The position numbers and the translations under genes are program-made. A stretch of DNA of 64,000 nt from Paucibacter sp. KCTC 42545. Lineage in GTDB: Bacteria > Pseudomonadota > Gammaproteobacteria > Burkholderiales > Burkholderiaceae_C. How positions within the stretch are numbered: the stretch's first letter is position 1; the number at the start of each line of letters is the position of its first letter. Shown here one piece after another: positions 8,993-18,079 of the stretch. The DNA lies in contig NZ_CP013692.1 of the NCBI RefSeq assembly GCF_001477625.1, positions 2,108,001 through 2,172,000 of the forward strand. The letters run 5' to 3'. The notes below the pieces were generated by a model. It searched no databases. It was not told the origin of the DNA and worked only from the letters and a program-made list of their open reading frames with translations.

Positions 8993-10198
8993 TTAGCGCT
9001 CTTTCAAGGCCTCATTGCTCTTGAGCAATGGCCTGAGGATGAAGCTCAGCACCGTGCGTTCACCGGTCTTGACTTCCACATTGGCGGCCATGCCAGGCAG
9101 CACCGGCAAAGGCTCGCCAGCTCGGCGCAAGGTGTTCTTGTCAGTGCGGATCAGCACGCGGTAGTAGCGCGCGTCACCGGTCGCCGAGGTCTTCTCGTTA
9201 TCACCCAAAGTATCCGCGCTGATCAGCTCCACATGGCCTTCCAGGCCACCGTGGATATTGAAGTCATAGCCCGCCAGCTTGACGACGGCGCGCTGGCCGA
9301 CGCCGATAAAGCCCACTTCGGACGGAGGCAAGCGCGCTTCCACCAAGACATTGGGGCCAATCGGCACGATCTCCATCACCGGTGAGCCACCGGCCACCAC
9401 GCCGCCCACAGTGTTGTTGCGGATGTTCTTGACCAGCCCATGCACCGGCGAGCGCAAGACCGTGCGGGCCATTGCATCCTTGCGCACCACCTGTTGCTCA
9501 TCCAGCGCCGCCAACTCGTTTTGCTGACGCGCCAACTCCTGGCTGGCATCTTGCCGGAAGCGGCTGACCCGCTCCTGGCGCTGTTGGCGCAAATCATTGA
9601 CCTGGCGGTTCAGGCGCATCACTTCCACTTCGGACATCAGTCCGCGCGTGGACAAGTCCTGCGCCACCTTGAGTTCACGCCCCAGCAAGCCCACGCTTCG
9701 GTCCAAAGCCACCACCGCCTCATCCAGCACATGCATGCGGGACTCATAAGTCTGCAACTCGGCCGCCGCGAGTTCGGGCGCGGCCTTCACTTCGGCCGGC
9801 CACTCCGGGCGACCGCCATAGGCCTCGGCCTTGAGTCGGGCCACGGCCGCCTTCAAAGCCAGGCGACGCAGACTGCCTTCGTTTTGCTGTGCCTCCACGC
9901 GGGTCGGGTCCAGGCGCATCAGCTCCTGGCCAACTGCCACCTCTTGGCCCTCAACCACCAACATTTCGGCCAGCAAGCCGCTTTCCAGACTGGCGATCAC
10001 CTGTTCCCGCGCCTCCGGCACTACCCTGCCCTGCATGCGGCTGACCTGATCCACCCTGGCGAATGCAGCCCAGGTGATGGCGGTCGCCACCGCGGCCAAC
10101 AAAAGATAAAGCGCCCACATGGCATGCGGCAGCGGCTCGTCGAGCTGAGCCCGGGCAAGGCTACTGAGAAAGGGGCTGTCGTGCGCGGCTTTCGCCAT
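8993..10198 (-). CDS. HlyD/LapC-family membrane-fusion protein
   Basis: A 401-residue periplasmic adaptor. It has a short cytoplasmic N-terminus, one transmembrane helix around residues 27-47 (MWALYLLLAAVATAITWAAF), a biotinyl-lipoyl-like segment (VIASLESGLLAEMLVVEGQEV), a long coiled-coil hairpin of about residues 110-240, and a beta-barrel return (RSPVHGLVKNI). It joins the ABC exporter to the TolC-like channel. The gene lies 77 bases after the ABC transporter gene. Family membership is clear; the cargo is not visible in the window. Confidence 0.9.
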   Translation of the reverse strand: MAKAAHDSPFLSSLARAQLDEPLPHAMWALYLLLAAVATAITWAAFARVDQVSRMQGRVVPEAREQVIASLESGLLAEMLVVEGQEVAVGQELMRLDPTRVEAQQNEGSLRRLALKAAVARLKAEAYGGRPEWPAEVKAAPELAAAELQTYESRMHVLDEAVVALDRSVGLLGRELKVAQDLSTRGLMSEVEVMRLNRQVNDLRQQRQERVSRFRQDASQELARQQNELAALDEQQVVRKDAMARTVLRSPVHGLVKNIRNNTVGGVVAGGSPVMEIVPIGPNVLVEARLPPSEVGFIGVGQRAVVKLAGYDFNIHGGLEGHVELISADTLGDNEKTSATGDARYYRVLIRTDKNTLRRAGEPLPVLPGMAANVEVKTGERTVLSFILRPLLKSNEALKER

Positions 10199-10275
10199 AT
10201 CTTTTTCTCTGTCTGGCGCCGTAGCGCGTCTTCGTTATTGCTGTGAGATCGTGTCCAGGCCCGTCAACCGAGGCC

Positions 10276-12633
10276 TTAAACCGAGGCCTTGCGCTCAACC
10301 GGTTGGGCACTGGGATGCATGTGCACGCGAGAGTCCTCTCCACCTCGGCCTCCCGCCTGCACCGTGGCTGCCGGCTGCACGCCGGAAAGCGCAGCCAGCA
10401 CCTTGTCGCGCGGACCGTCCAGCACCAGCTTGCCCGCATCCATCACCATCACCCGGCCCACCAACTCCAGCACGGCCGGGCGGTGCGTCACCGCGATCAA
10501 GGTGCAACCAGCGGCGGCCTCCTTGAGCTGGCGCAGAAAGCTCATCTCGGACTGCGCATCCATGGAGCTGGTCGGCTCATCCATCAGCAAGAGCTTGGGC
10601 TTGTTGACCAAGGCACGTGCCAAGGCCACCAATTGACGCTGGCCGCCGGAAAGCAGGCCGCCCATCTCACCCACGGGCAGGTCCCAGCCCATGGGGTGAG
10701 CAGCGACAACGCGGTCTAGGCCGGTCAAACGGGCCACTTCAACCAAGCGAGCCGCCGGCACTTCACCGCGGCCCATCAAAACATTGTCTCGGAGCGTGCC
10801 CTGGAAAAGGCGCGGCTCTTGCGACACGAAACCCACATGCGAGCGATACTCAGCCGGGTCGATCTGGCGCAGATCGAGGCCTTCCACCTCCACCATGCCT
10901 TCGGTTGGCTGATACAGGCCGGCAATCAAGCGCAAGACGGTGGACTTGCCGCTACCAATGCGGCCCAGCACGGCGATCCGCTCGCCCGGCTGAATCTGCA
11001 CATTCAGTCCACCCAGCACCCGAGGCGCCGCCTGGCCAGGCGCTGCCGGGTACTGGAAGCCCACATCGCGCAAGACGATGCGGCCCTGCACACTGGTCAG
11101 CGGCACATAGTTTTGAGCGCTGTCGCGTTCGGTGGGCTTGTTCATCAGGGAATCGATACTTTGCAAGGCCGCCCGTGCGCCTTGGTAGCGCGTGACCAAA
11201 CCCACCATGCTGCCCAAAGGTGCCAGCGCACGCGAGGCGAACATGATGGAGCCGATCAAGGCCCCCTGCGTGATCACGCCTTCACGGATCAAATACACGC
11301 CCCACAACAGCATCAACAGCGTGTTGATCTGGTACATCGAGTGAGACAGATGATTGATCAAGCCGTGCATGCTACGGGTGCGCAAGCTGGATTCGGCTGC
11401 CACCGCATTGCTGATCTCGTAGCGGTGTTGAAACTGTGGTGCGGCGCCCGAGGTCTTGACGTCCTCCAGGCCCTCGAGTGCCTCCACCAAATTGCCCTGC
11501 ACTTCAGCCTGCTCAGCCATGCCGGTGCGAACCGACCGCCGCACCAAGGCCTGCAGCACGATGATGCCCGCCACCATGATGGGCACCGTCAGCGTCACCA
11601 CCCAGCCCAGAGGGCCGCCGATGGTGAAGACCATGCCGACAAAAATGATGATGAAAGGCAGATCGGTCAACACCGACATGCTGGCCGAGGCGAAGAAGTC
11701 GCGCACCGTTTCGACCTGGCCCATGTAATGCGCACAGGAACCCGCCGAGGCCGGCTTGTGCTCCATGCGGATCGACAGAATGTGGCGGAACAATTTGGCG
11801 CCGATGATCAAATCAGCCTTGCGCCCCGCCAGGTCAATCAAGTCGGCTCGCAAATGTTTGGCGAACAGGTCAAACACCAATGCCAGCGCGCCGCCGATAA
11901 CCAGCGTCCACAAGGTCACCAAGGCATCTTGGTGCGGGATGACCTTGTCGTAAATCACCGCCGTGACCATGCCGGTGGCCAGCATCAAGACATTGCTGAG
12001 CAAGGCCGCCAACATGGCGCCACGGTAGTAAGGGATGAAACGCTTGAGCGTGCCCCACAGCCAGTGATCGGTGGCATCCATCACCACATGGTGATGGGCT
12101 TGGGCTCGGGTCTGCTCCTTGGGGCTGACCAGCAGGCAAAAGCCGCTGTATTCGGCTTGCAACTCGCTCAGATTGGCCTCGCAAAGCTGCGACTCAGCAC
12201 CAGGAAACAAGACCTGGTAGCGGCCGCTGGCCTCGTCCAGCACGCGCACCAGCACGCAGGCGTCGCCCTCATTGAGCAGAATCACCGTCGGCAGCATCAG
12301 GCTGTTGATCTGATTCAGCGCGCGGCGTTGAAGGGCAGCCTCGTAGCCCGCCTCCTTCATCAATCTGACCGCCTGCGCCGGCGACAAGACGCCGTCGGCC
12401 GCGCCATTGGCACGCAAGGAAGCGGCGGAGCGAGGGCGTTTGTGGTGGTTGGTCAGCCAGACCAGCGCCTGCAGCAAGGGATCACCGATGTCTGCCCCGA
12501 CTTCTTCCTCGGCATCCAGGACAGGATCCTGGCGCACCGCCCCATCCTCTGCGGAGGCGGCCAAGCGCAGGCTCGGCCCTCGGTCGGTGCCTGCGGGGTC
12601 AAAGAAATCGTCGCGTCGGGACACCCGATTCAC
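10276..12633 (-). CDS. LapB/HlyB-type ABC exporter with inactive C39-like domain
   Basis: About 785 residues. An N-terminal C39-peptidase-like domain (about residues 45-150) lacks the catalytic Cys and the usual HFV segment, as in HlyB/LapB exporters that carry full-length RTX-type substrates. A six-helix ABC transmembrane domain and a nucleotide-binding domain follow: Walker A GRIGSGKST, signature LSGGQRQ, Walker B LLLMDEPTSSMD. The annotated start is GTG 12633; GTG 12624, 8 bases after GAGGAG, is an alternative. The substrate is probably a large C-terminally signalled adhesin or hydrolase encoded elsewhere. Confidence 0.9.
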   Translation of the reverse strand: MNRVSRRDDFFDPAGTDRGPSLRLAASAEDGAVRQDPVLDAEEEVGADIGDPLLQALVWLTNHHKRPRSAASLRANGAADGVLSPAQAVRLMKEAGYEAALQRRALNQINSLMLPTVILLNEGDACVLVRVLDEASGRYQVLFPGAESQLCEANLSELQAEYSGFCLLVSPKEQTRAQAHHHVVMDATDHWLWGTLKRFIPYYRGAMLAALLSNVLMLATGMVTAVIYDKVIPHQDALVTLWTLVIGGALALVFDLFAKHLRADLIDLAGRKADLIIGAKLFRHILSIRMEHKPASAGSCAHYMGQVETVRDFFASASMSVLTDLPFIIIFVGMVFTIGGPLGWVVTLTVPIMVAGIIVLQALVRRSVRTGMAEQAEVQGNLVEALEGLEDVKTSGAAPQFQHRYEISNAVAAESSLRTRSMHGLINHLSHSMYQINTLLMLLWGVYLIREGVITQGALIGSIMFASRALAPLGSMVGLVTRYQGARAALQSIDSLMNKPTERDSAQNYVPLTSVQGRIVLRDVGFQYPAAPGQAAPRVLGGLNVQIQPGERIAVLGRIGSGKSTVLRLIAGLYQPTEGMVEVEGLDLRQIDPAEYRSHVGFVSQEPRLFQGTLRDNVLMGRGEVPAARLVEVARLTGLDRVVAAHPMGWDLPVGEMGGLLSGGQRQLVALARALVNKPKLLLMDEPTSSMDAQSEMSFLRQLKEAAAGCTLIAVTHRPAVLELVGRVMVMDAGKLVLDGPRDKVLAALSGVQPAATVQAGGRGGEDSRVHMHPSAQPVERKASV

Positions 12634-12672
12634 TCCTCAAAACGTCCAAAACGAGGGCTTGAGCACATCGCT

Positions 12673-14547
12673 TCAGGCCTCACGCTGGGCCAAGGCCATG
12701 CGTTCAAACTGAGCTTCCATATCGGCCACCAAGGCCGGCATATCAAACAAGGCCGAGCTGCGACCAAACTCTTGCAGATAACGTTTATAGGATAGTGCCC
12801 GCGCCGGCTGCTGGCCAATCTGAATCGCGCGTTGCTCATACTCCGTCACAGAATAGGTGACCAGATCCGGCAAGCCGACCGCCGTCAAGAGGCTGCCCGC
12901 CATGCGCGAGATATAGCTACGCCCGCTCAGCGTCAGGATGGGCGCGCCCATCCAGAGGCAATCATTGGCCGTGGTTCCGGCGTTGTAGGGGAAGGTGTCC
13001 AGCACCAAATCGGCCAGCTGAAAGCGTGCCAGATAGTCCGGCGGCGCGGCACGTGGCGCAAAGATCAAACGCTCCGCCGCCACCCCTTGCGCCGCCGCAT
13101 GGGCCAGCATGTTCTCGCGTGCCTTGGCGTTATCTGCCAGCAACCACAAGACCGAATTGGGCACCGCTTGCAGCACCCGCATCCAGGCCTGGAACATCGG
13201 CTCGGTGTATTTGTGGTTGTTGTTGAAGGAACAGTAAACGAAGGCGTCTTCCGGTAGACCCAGCTGGCTGCGCGTCGGCGTGGCGCCAATTGGCCGCTTG
13301 CGGTCGCTGGATTGGTAGCACTTATCGAGGTAGATCGGCCGCTCGGTACAGAAAGGCAGGTACTCGGGCGGCATCACAAAACGGTCCGCCAGAATCCAGT
13401 CCACGCCGGGAATGGCTGAGGTGCCAGGCAAGCCTAGGTAGCTGACCTGAATGGGTGCGGGGCGATAAGCCAGGATATTCGGTCGAGCGCCGCTGGTCAG
13501 GCCCTGCAAGTCCACCAACACGTCGATACCCATGCTGGCGATCAGTTGGGCGGCCGCCTCATCGCTGAGGCCTTGCAAGGGGATCAGCTGATCCATGGCC
13601 GAGCGGATGCGGGCACGCTGGGCCGAGCCGTCTTCGCCGCTCCAGCAAAAAGCAAACACCTCGAAGCGCGAACGGTCGTGCAACTCGAAGATTTCCGGCG
13701 TCAGAAAGCCCACCGCATGCATGCGCAAGTCGCCGGAGAGATAGCCAATCCGGATCCGCCCTTCCCTGCGCTTGCCGCTTTGTTTGTACAAAGGCGGGCC
13801 GGCGTACTTGATGACCTTCTCGTGCACAAAGCGCTGGGCGACCAGCAGTTGCAGCGCCGGGTCATCGCTATAGCTCAGCATGGCCAGCAAAGAGGTATTG
13901 AGCAGCAGCTGATTGGGCGTGACCGCGCCGACGGGCTCATACACCGGCCAAGCGCATTGCTTTTGGCGAATGTGCACATAGTGCTGCAGCACATCGCCTT
14001 GATCGGCTTTGAGCATCAGCGCTTGACGCATGACGGTCTCGGCCTCGGGATAGCGCTTTTCTTGCTCCAGCAGGCGGGCACGATTCTTCAAGGCATGCAG
14101 GCGCAGCTCCAGGGCGTCAGTGCCCATGATCTCGCCGACTGATGTGTCATTGGCAGCATCTGCCCAGGTCTTCAGCGCATTCTCGACCTGCCCCAGATGC
14201 TCTTGTTGATGCCCCAGATTGACCTTGGCCTGCAGAAAGTCAGGCTTGAGTGCCAGCGCTTGCAGATAGGCCTGCTCTGCCTCGGCATGTTTGTGGATGC
14301 TGGCCAGGGTGGCGCCCATGTTGTAGAGGGCGACAACCCGCAGCGGTCCGGTCTGCTTGTCCAGCCAAGCGCGGTACAACTCACCAGCCAGTTCGCCCAG
14401 TCCTTGTGTCTGCAACTGGGACGCCCGGCCCATCAACTCGGCCAAGGGCAAGCTGGCCTCCTGGCAGCGGCGCAGGAGTTGATCCCACTCGGCGCTGAGG
14501 GCGGCGGGAATGCTCAATGTTTGCATGCGGGGTGAAGCAAGGTCCAT
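12673..14547 (-). CDS. TPR-containing SPINDLY/O-GlcNAc-transferase-like glycosyltransferase (GT41)
   Basis: A 624-residue protein with N-terminal TPR repeats (about residues 60-190) and a GT41 catalytic part: IGYLSGDLRMHAVGF (conserved His), CSFNNNHKYTEP (Lys facing the donor phosphate) and DTFPYNAGTTANDCLWMG (nucleotide-sugar loop). The family transfers a sugar to Ser/Thr of proteins in the cytoplasm. Its place as first gene ahead of a type I exporter suggests that it glycosylates the exported protein; flagellin is another possible target. The start may be ATG 14547 or ATG 14526. Confidence 0.85.
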   Translation of the reverse strand: MDLASPRMQTLSIPAALSAEWDQLLRRCQEASLPLAELMGRASQLQTQGLGELAGELYRAWLDKQTGPLRVVALYNMGATLASIHKHAEAEQAYLQALALKPDFLQAKVNLGHQQEHLGQVENALKTWADAANDTSVGEIMGTDALELRLHALKNRARLLEQEKRYPEAETVMRQALMLKADQGDVLQHYVHIRQKQCAWPVYEPVGAVTPNQLLLNTSLLAMLSYSDDPALQLLVAQRFVHEKVIKYAGPPLYKQSGKRREGRIRIGYLSGDLRMHAVGFLTPEIFELHDRSRFEVFAFCWSGEDGSAQRARIRSAMDQLIPLQGLSDEAAAQLIASMGIDVLVDLQGLTSGARPNILAYRPAPIQVSYLGLPGTSAIPGVDWILADRFVMPPEYLPFCTERPIYLDKCYQSSDRKRPIGATPTRSQLGLPEDAFVYCSFNNNHKYTEPMFQAWMRVLQAVPNSVLWLLADNAKARENMLAHAAAQGVAAERLIFAPRAAPPDYLARFQLADLVLDTFPYNAGTTANDCLWMGAPILTLSGRSYISRMAGSLLTAVGLPDLVTYSVTEYEQRAIQIGQQPARALSYKRYLQEFGRSSALFDMPALVADMEAQFERMALAQREA

Positions 14548-14899
14548 GGCGATACAGGCCTATGTAAACGTGTCGCGAAGCGCGTGTCTAAGACCTTGGC
14601 TTTGCCCAACGAGGACGAAACCTGGCCAGGGACGGGCCCACAAGGGCTTCCCCGTCTCGATTCTCCAAGCACTACTCCCTGCAGGATCGCCGCAAATAGC
14701 CGGGTCCAGGGGCCCAATTCCCCGCATGTCTCCCTGCACCTCTGCATTTCGCTCGAGCCGGCAAAAACTTGAGTTTCGATTTACTCCCTCTTGCCCCTGC
14801 ATTTCAGCCCTTCAGGTCAAGGCCGGGCTGGTCAGAATGGTTTCACCTCTGTAGGAGGAGGGCGCGCCCGAAACCGGTCGCTGTTTAGAGAGCAAAAAT
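14548..14899. other. Divergent intergenic region, no gene seen
   Basis: This 352-base gap separates the minus-strand glycosyltransferase gene from the plus-strand small gene at 14900. It should hold two promoters. I see no convincing sigma-70, sigma-54 or FliA element, no tRNA-like fold and no credible protein. A GGAGGAGG-like purine run near 14853-14862 is about 40 bases from the start at 14900 and too far to be its ribosome site. Confidence 0.5.
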
Positions 14900-15415
14900 A
14901 TGCTGAATGCCATTCTGACTCGATGGGCCAGGACACGCGGAGCCTTGTCGTCGACCTCGTCCATCACGACCCAGCCTCACGGCCTGAACCGACCCAGCGG
15001 CAGCTTTCCGCCGCCGCGCAGCAGCATCAACGCCGGCAATTTGGACTCGATTTGGCAGACCTTGCTGCGCCGCCGGCCCGCCGATGTCGACCCTTGGGCC
15101 GCACAGGCTCAGATGCTGGACGCCCGCCGACAAGCCAATGTGACCGTTGCCCGGGTTCAGTTTCAGGCTTCTTTGCAAGGACTCAGCGGCGACACGGTCG
15201 AAGCGCTTGAGCGCAGCATCTGCCGTAGCCGAAACCTGCGTGACCTCTGGCATTTGCGCGCCTGGCTTTACACCGAAGTGGCGCGGGCCTACTCGCAACA
15301 TGAGGCCGAACGCCGCCTCCAGGCGCTGAACAGCTTTTTTAGCAGCCAAGCGGCCATGCTCAATTTCAATGCACCGGGCCAAGCCTTGGCTCAGCCTCTC
15401 GGCAAGCGGCATTAA
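14900..15415 (+). CDS. Hypothetical protein, 171 residues
   Basis: No family recognised. The first 45 residues are Ser/Pro/Thr-rich and probably disordered. The rest looks alpha-helical and Arg/Ala-rich, with a segment ARVQFQASLQG followed by DLWHLRAWLYTEVARAYSQHEAERRLQALNSFF. There is no signal peptide or membrane helix. A short gene follows 70 bases downstream whose product has a similar helical core (LVQLKLVFQ... ELWLLRASLLAAL), so the two may be distant paralogues. Codon use matches the surrounding genes, which supports coding. Confidence 0.6.
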   Translation: MLNAILTRWARTRGALSSTSSITTQPHGLNRPSGSFPPPRSSINAGNLDSIWQTLLRRRPADVDPWAAQAQMLDARRQANVTVARVQFQASLQGLSGDTVEALERSICRSRNLRDLWHLRAWLYTEVARAYSQHEAERRLQALNSFFSSQAAMLNFNAPGQALAQPLGKRH

Positions 15416-15485
15416 GCCGGCACATTTCAGCCGGATCATTTCAGCCTGCTCATACAAGCCGCCAGATCAAGCGAGCCAGACGACC

Positions 15486-15788
15486 ATGCATCTCACTCTG
15501 CGCGATATTCCCGACTTCCCACCGCCCTGGGGCTTTGCCAGTGCGGGCCGGCCGGACGAGAGGCGTGGCCGCAGCTCGGCGCGCCAGGCCCTGGTCCAGC
15601 TCAAGCTGGTGTTTCAGCGCGCGGCGGCCGATGTGCCGGGCGAGGTTGGCCAGCATTTGCAGCAAACCATCCGCCACGCCAGTGAGCCGATCGAGTTATG
15701 GCTGCTGCGCGCCAGCTTGCTGGCCGCCCTGCCCGCCGACTGCAGCCGGGCCGCGATCCACGAGTTGGCCATTCGCACCGCCCTCTGA
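15486..15788 (+). CDS. Hypothetical protein, 100 residues
   Basis: No family recognised. The start is ATG 15486, opening MHLTLRDIPDFPPPWGF. The body is helical, with ARQALVQLKLVFQRAA and PIELWLLRASLLAALPADCSRAAIHELA. It resembles the core of the preceding gene in the spacing of the ALxQLxxxFQ and LWxLRAxL segments. There is no signal peptide and no metal or catalytic motif. Small regulatory or scaffold roles are possible but unsupported. Confidence 0.55.
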   Translation: MHLTLRDIPDFPPPWGFASAGRPDERRGRSSARQALVQLKLVFQRAAADVPGEVGQHLQQTIRHASEPIELWLLRASLLAALPADCSRAAIHELAIRTAL

Positions 15789-15914
15789 GCGCGGCCGCCC
15801 TGGCCCACCGCCCAAATGCAGCGGCGGCAGCAGCGCTGCCTGCGAGCCGAAACAACATCTCGTCACCGGCCCAATCAAGCCAGCGGCAAGAACAAGGCAA
15901 AATGGCCCGCACAC

Positions 15915-16922
15915 ATGAATATCATCATCCTCGACGACTATCAGGATGCCGTGCGCAAGCTACGCTGCGCGGCAAAGTTGGAGCACCTCCATGCCAAAGT
16001 CTTCACCAACACGGTCAAGGGCATAGGCCAGTTGTCTGTGCGCCTGCGTGACGCCGAGGTGCTGGTCTTGATTCGGGAACGCACCGCCTTCCCCCGCCAG
16101 CTGCTGGAAAAGCTGCCCAAGCTCAAGCTGATCTCGCAAACCGGCCGGGTCGGCGCCCACGTCGATGTTGCTGCCTGCACCAAGCTAGGCATTGCGGTGG
16201 CCGAGGGCGTAGGTTCACCCACGGCGCCGGCCGAACTGACCTGGGCCTTGATCATGGCCGCGATGCGGCGCCTGCCGCAGTACATCAGCAATCTCAAGCA
16301 TGGCATCTGGCAGCAGTCGGGTCTAAAAGCAGCCTCCATGCCACCCAATTTCGGCCTCGGGATGGTGCTCAAGGGCAAGACCATGGGCATCTGGGGCTAT
16401 GGCCGCATCGGCCAACTGGTGGCCGGTTACGCCCACGCCTTCGGCATGCAGGTGATGGTGTGGGGCAGCGAGGCCTCGCGCCTGCGGGCCTCGGCCGATG
16501 GCTACCTAGCCGCCGAGAGCCGCGAACAGTTTTTCGAGAGCTGCGATGTGCTGAGTCTGCATCTGCGCCTGAGCCCAACGACGACCGGACTGGTCGGCCC
16601 CGAGGACTTTGCGCGCATGAAGCCCACCGCCCTATTCGTCAACACCTCGCGGGCCGAGCTGATTGCCGAAGGCGCGCTGGTGTCGGCACTCAATCGCGGC
16701 CGGCCCGGCATGGCCGCCATCGATGTGTTCGAAACCGAACCCGTGCTGCAAGGCCACCCACTGCTGCGCATGGAAAACGCTGTTTGCACGCCGCATATCG
16801 GCTATGTGGAGCAAGACAGCTACGAGCTCTATCTCGACGCCGCCTTCGAGAATGTGCTGAATTTCATCAAGAGTGAGCCCAGCAACCTGATCAATCCCGA
16901 GGCCCTGAAGGTCATGCGGTGA
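15915..16922 (+). CDS. D-isomer-specific 2-hydroxyacid dehydrogenase family protein
   Basis: A 335-residue NAD-dependent oxidoreductase of the phosphoglycerate/2-hydroxyacid dehydrogenase family. The nucleotide-binding motif is GIWGYGRIGQLVAGYA near residue 160. The catalytic Arg lies in VNTSRAELI, the acid is in the DVFETEPV region and the His in CTPHIGY. It interconverts a 2-keto acid and a D-2-hydroxy acid; the substrate is not predictable. The stop overlaps the GTG start of the chromate-type transporter gene, so the three genes to 18060 probably form one transcript. Confidence 0.85.
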   Translation: MNIIILDDYQDAVRKLRCAAKLEHLHAKVFTNTVKGIGQLSVRLRDAEVLVLIRERTAFPRQLLEKLPKLKLISQTGRVGAHVDVAACTKLGIAVAEGVGSPTAPAELTWALIMAAMRRLPQYISNLKHGIWQQSGLKAASMPPNFGLGMVLKGKTMGIWGYGRIGQLVAGYAHAFGMQVMVWGSEASRLRASADGYLAAESREQFFESCDVLSLHLRLSPTTTGLVGPEDFARMKPTALFVNTSRAELIAEGALVSALNRGRPGMAAIDVFETEPVLQGHPLLRMENAVCTPHIGYVEQDSYELYLDAAFENVLNFIKSEPSNLINPEALKVMR

Positions 16923-17521
16923 GTCCCGCTGCCGAGCCAGCGGGAGCTGCAGGAACTGATGAAACAGGACGCGCACGCCCGGCCTCGCTGTGGAAGCTTT
17001 ACTGGGCTTTCAACCGCCTGGCCTTGCAAGGCTTCGGCGGTGTGCTGGCGGTGGCCCAGCGTGAGCTGGTCGAGCGCCTGGGCTGGCTGAGCCAAGAGGA
17101 GTTTCTGGAGTCCCTCGCGGTCGCCCAGGTTCTACCCGGCCCCAATGTTGTGAATCTGTCGCTGATGATTGGCGACCGCTTCTTTGGCGTGCGCGGTGCC
17201 TTCGCGGCGCTGGCCGGCATGATGCTGCTGCCCTGCATCCTGATGCTGAGCATGGCCGCCCTGTACGGCCAATTCGCCTCGCATCCGGTCGTGGGCAATG
17301 CATTGCGCGGCATGGGCGCCGTGTCGGCGGGCCTGATCTTGGCTACGGGCGTCAAGCTGGCGCCCTCGCTGCCTGGCAATCCGATGGGGCGCTGGTGGGC
17401 CTGGGGCTTGGCCGGGCTGACCATCGTGGCCATCGCCGTGCTGCGCCTGCCGCTGCCCTGGGTGCTGGCGTGCCTGGGCCCGCTGGGCATGTGGGCGGCT
17501 TGGCGGAGGCTCAAAGCATGA
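16919..17521 (+). CDS. Chromate transporter family (CHR) protein, first half
   Basis: A 200-residue membrane protein, one CHR domain of the ChrA superfamily. It has LALQGFGGVLAVAQRELVERLGWLSQEEFLESLAVAQVLPGPNVVNLS (the conserved FGGP-like and PGP motifs are partly kept) followed by about five hydrophobic helices. It starts at GTG 16919, overlapping the previous stop (GTGA). The next gene encodes the second CHR domain, so this is a short-chain CHR pair that would act as a heteromer. Chromate export is the named family function; the native anion may differ. Confidence 0.85.
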   Translation: MSPAAEPAGAAGTDETGRARPASLWKLYWAFNRLALQGFGGVLAVAQRELVERLGWLSQEEFLESLAVAQVLPGPNVVNLSLMIGDRFFGVRGAFAALAGMMLLPCILMLSMAALYGQFASHPVVGNALRGMGAVSAGLILATGVKLAPSLPGNPMGRWWAWGLAGLTIVAIAVLRLPLPWVLACLGPLGMWAAWRRLKA

Positions 17522-18060
17522 GCTTGCCACCTGAGCTGCTGCCGCTGTTTCTGCACTTTCTGACCCTGTCTCTGCTGTCCATCGGCGGCGCGATTTCCAC
17601 CGCGCCGGAGATGCACCGCTATCTGGTCGGGCAGCAGCATTGGCTGACCGATCTGCAGTTCACCAATTCCATCGCCCTGGCGCAGGCCGCGCCTGGCCCG
17701 AATATCTTGTTCGTGGCGGTGCTGGGCTGGAATATCGCGGGCCTGAGCGGCGCCCTGGCGGCGCTGGCGGGCATCATGCTGCCCTCCACCACCTTGGTGC
17801 TCGCTGCCACTCGCTGGGCGCAGAAAAACCAGCAAAGCCTGGGTGTGCGCGCCTTCAAGGCCGGCATGGCACCCATCACCTTGGGCCTGCTGATCGCCAC
17901 GGGCTATTTGCTGGCCGAGCCCTATCTGCGCCAGCCGGAACATCGCTGGTTCACCCTGGGCTTGATGGCCGCGACCGTGCTGCTGACGGCCAAGACCCGC
18001 ATCAGCCTGGTCTGGCTGGTGCTGGGCGGCGGCGTGCTGGGGGCGTTAGGCTGGGTCTGA
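17518..18060 (+). CDS. Chromate transporter family (CHR) protein, second half
   Basis: A 180-residue membrane protein with one CHR domain (LSIGGAISTAPEMHRYLV..., FTNSIALAQAAPGPNILFVAVLGWN). It starts at ATG 17518, overlapping the stop of the first half by four bases (ATGA). Both domains face the membrane as a pair, replacing the single long ChrA of other bacteria. It ends 19 bases before the convergent upp gene. Confidence 0.85.
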   Translation: MSLPPELLPLFLHFLTLSLLSIGGAISTAPEMHRYLVGQQHWLTDLQFTNSIALAQAAPGPNILFVAVLGWNIAGLSGALAALAGIMLPSTTLVLAATRWAQKNQQSLGVRAFKAGMAPITLGLLIATGYLLAEPYLRQPEHRWFTLGLMAATVLLTAKTRISLVWLVLGGGVLGALGWV

Positions 18061-18079
18061 GCCCAGCCTTTTCTTACGC

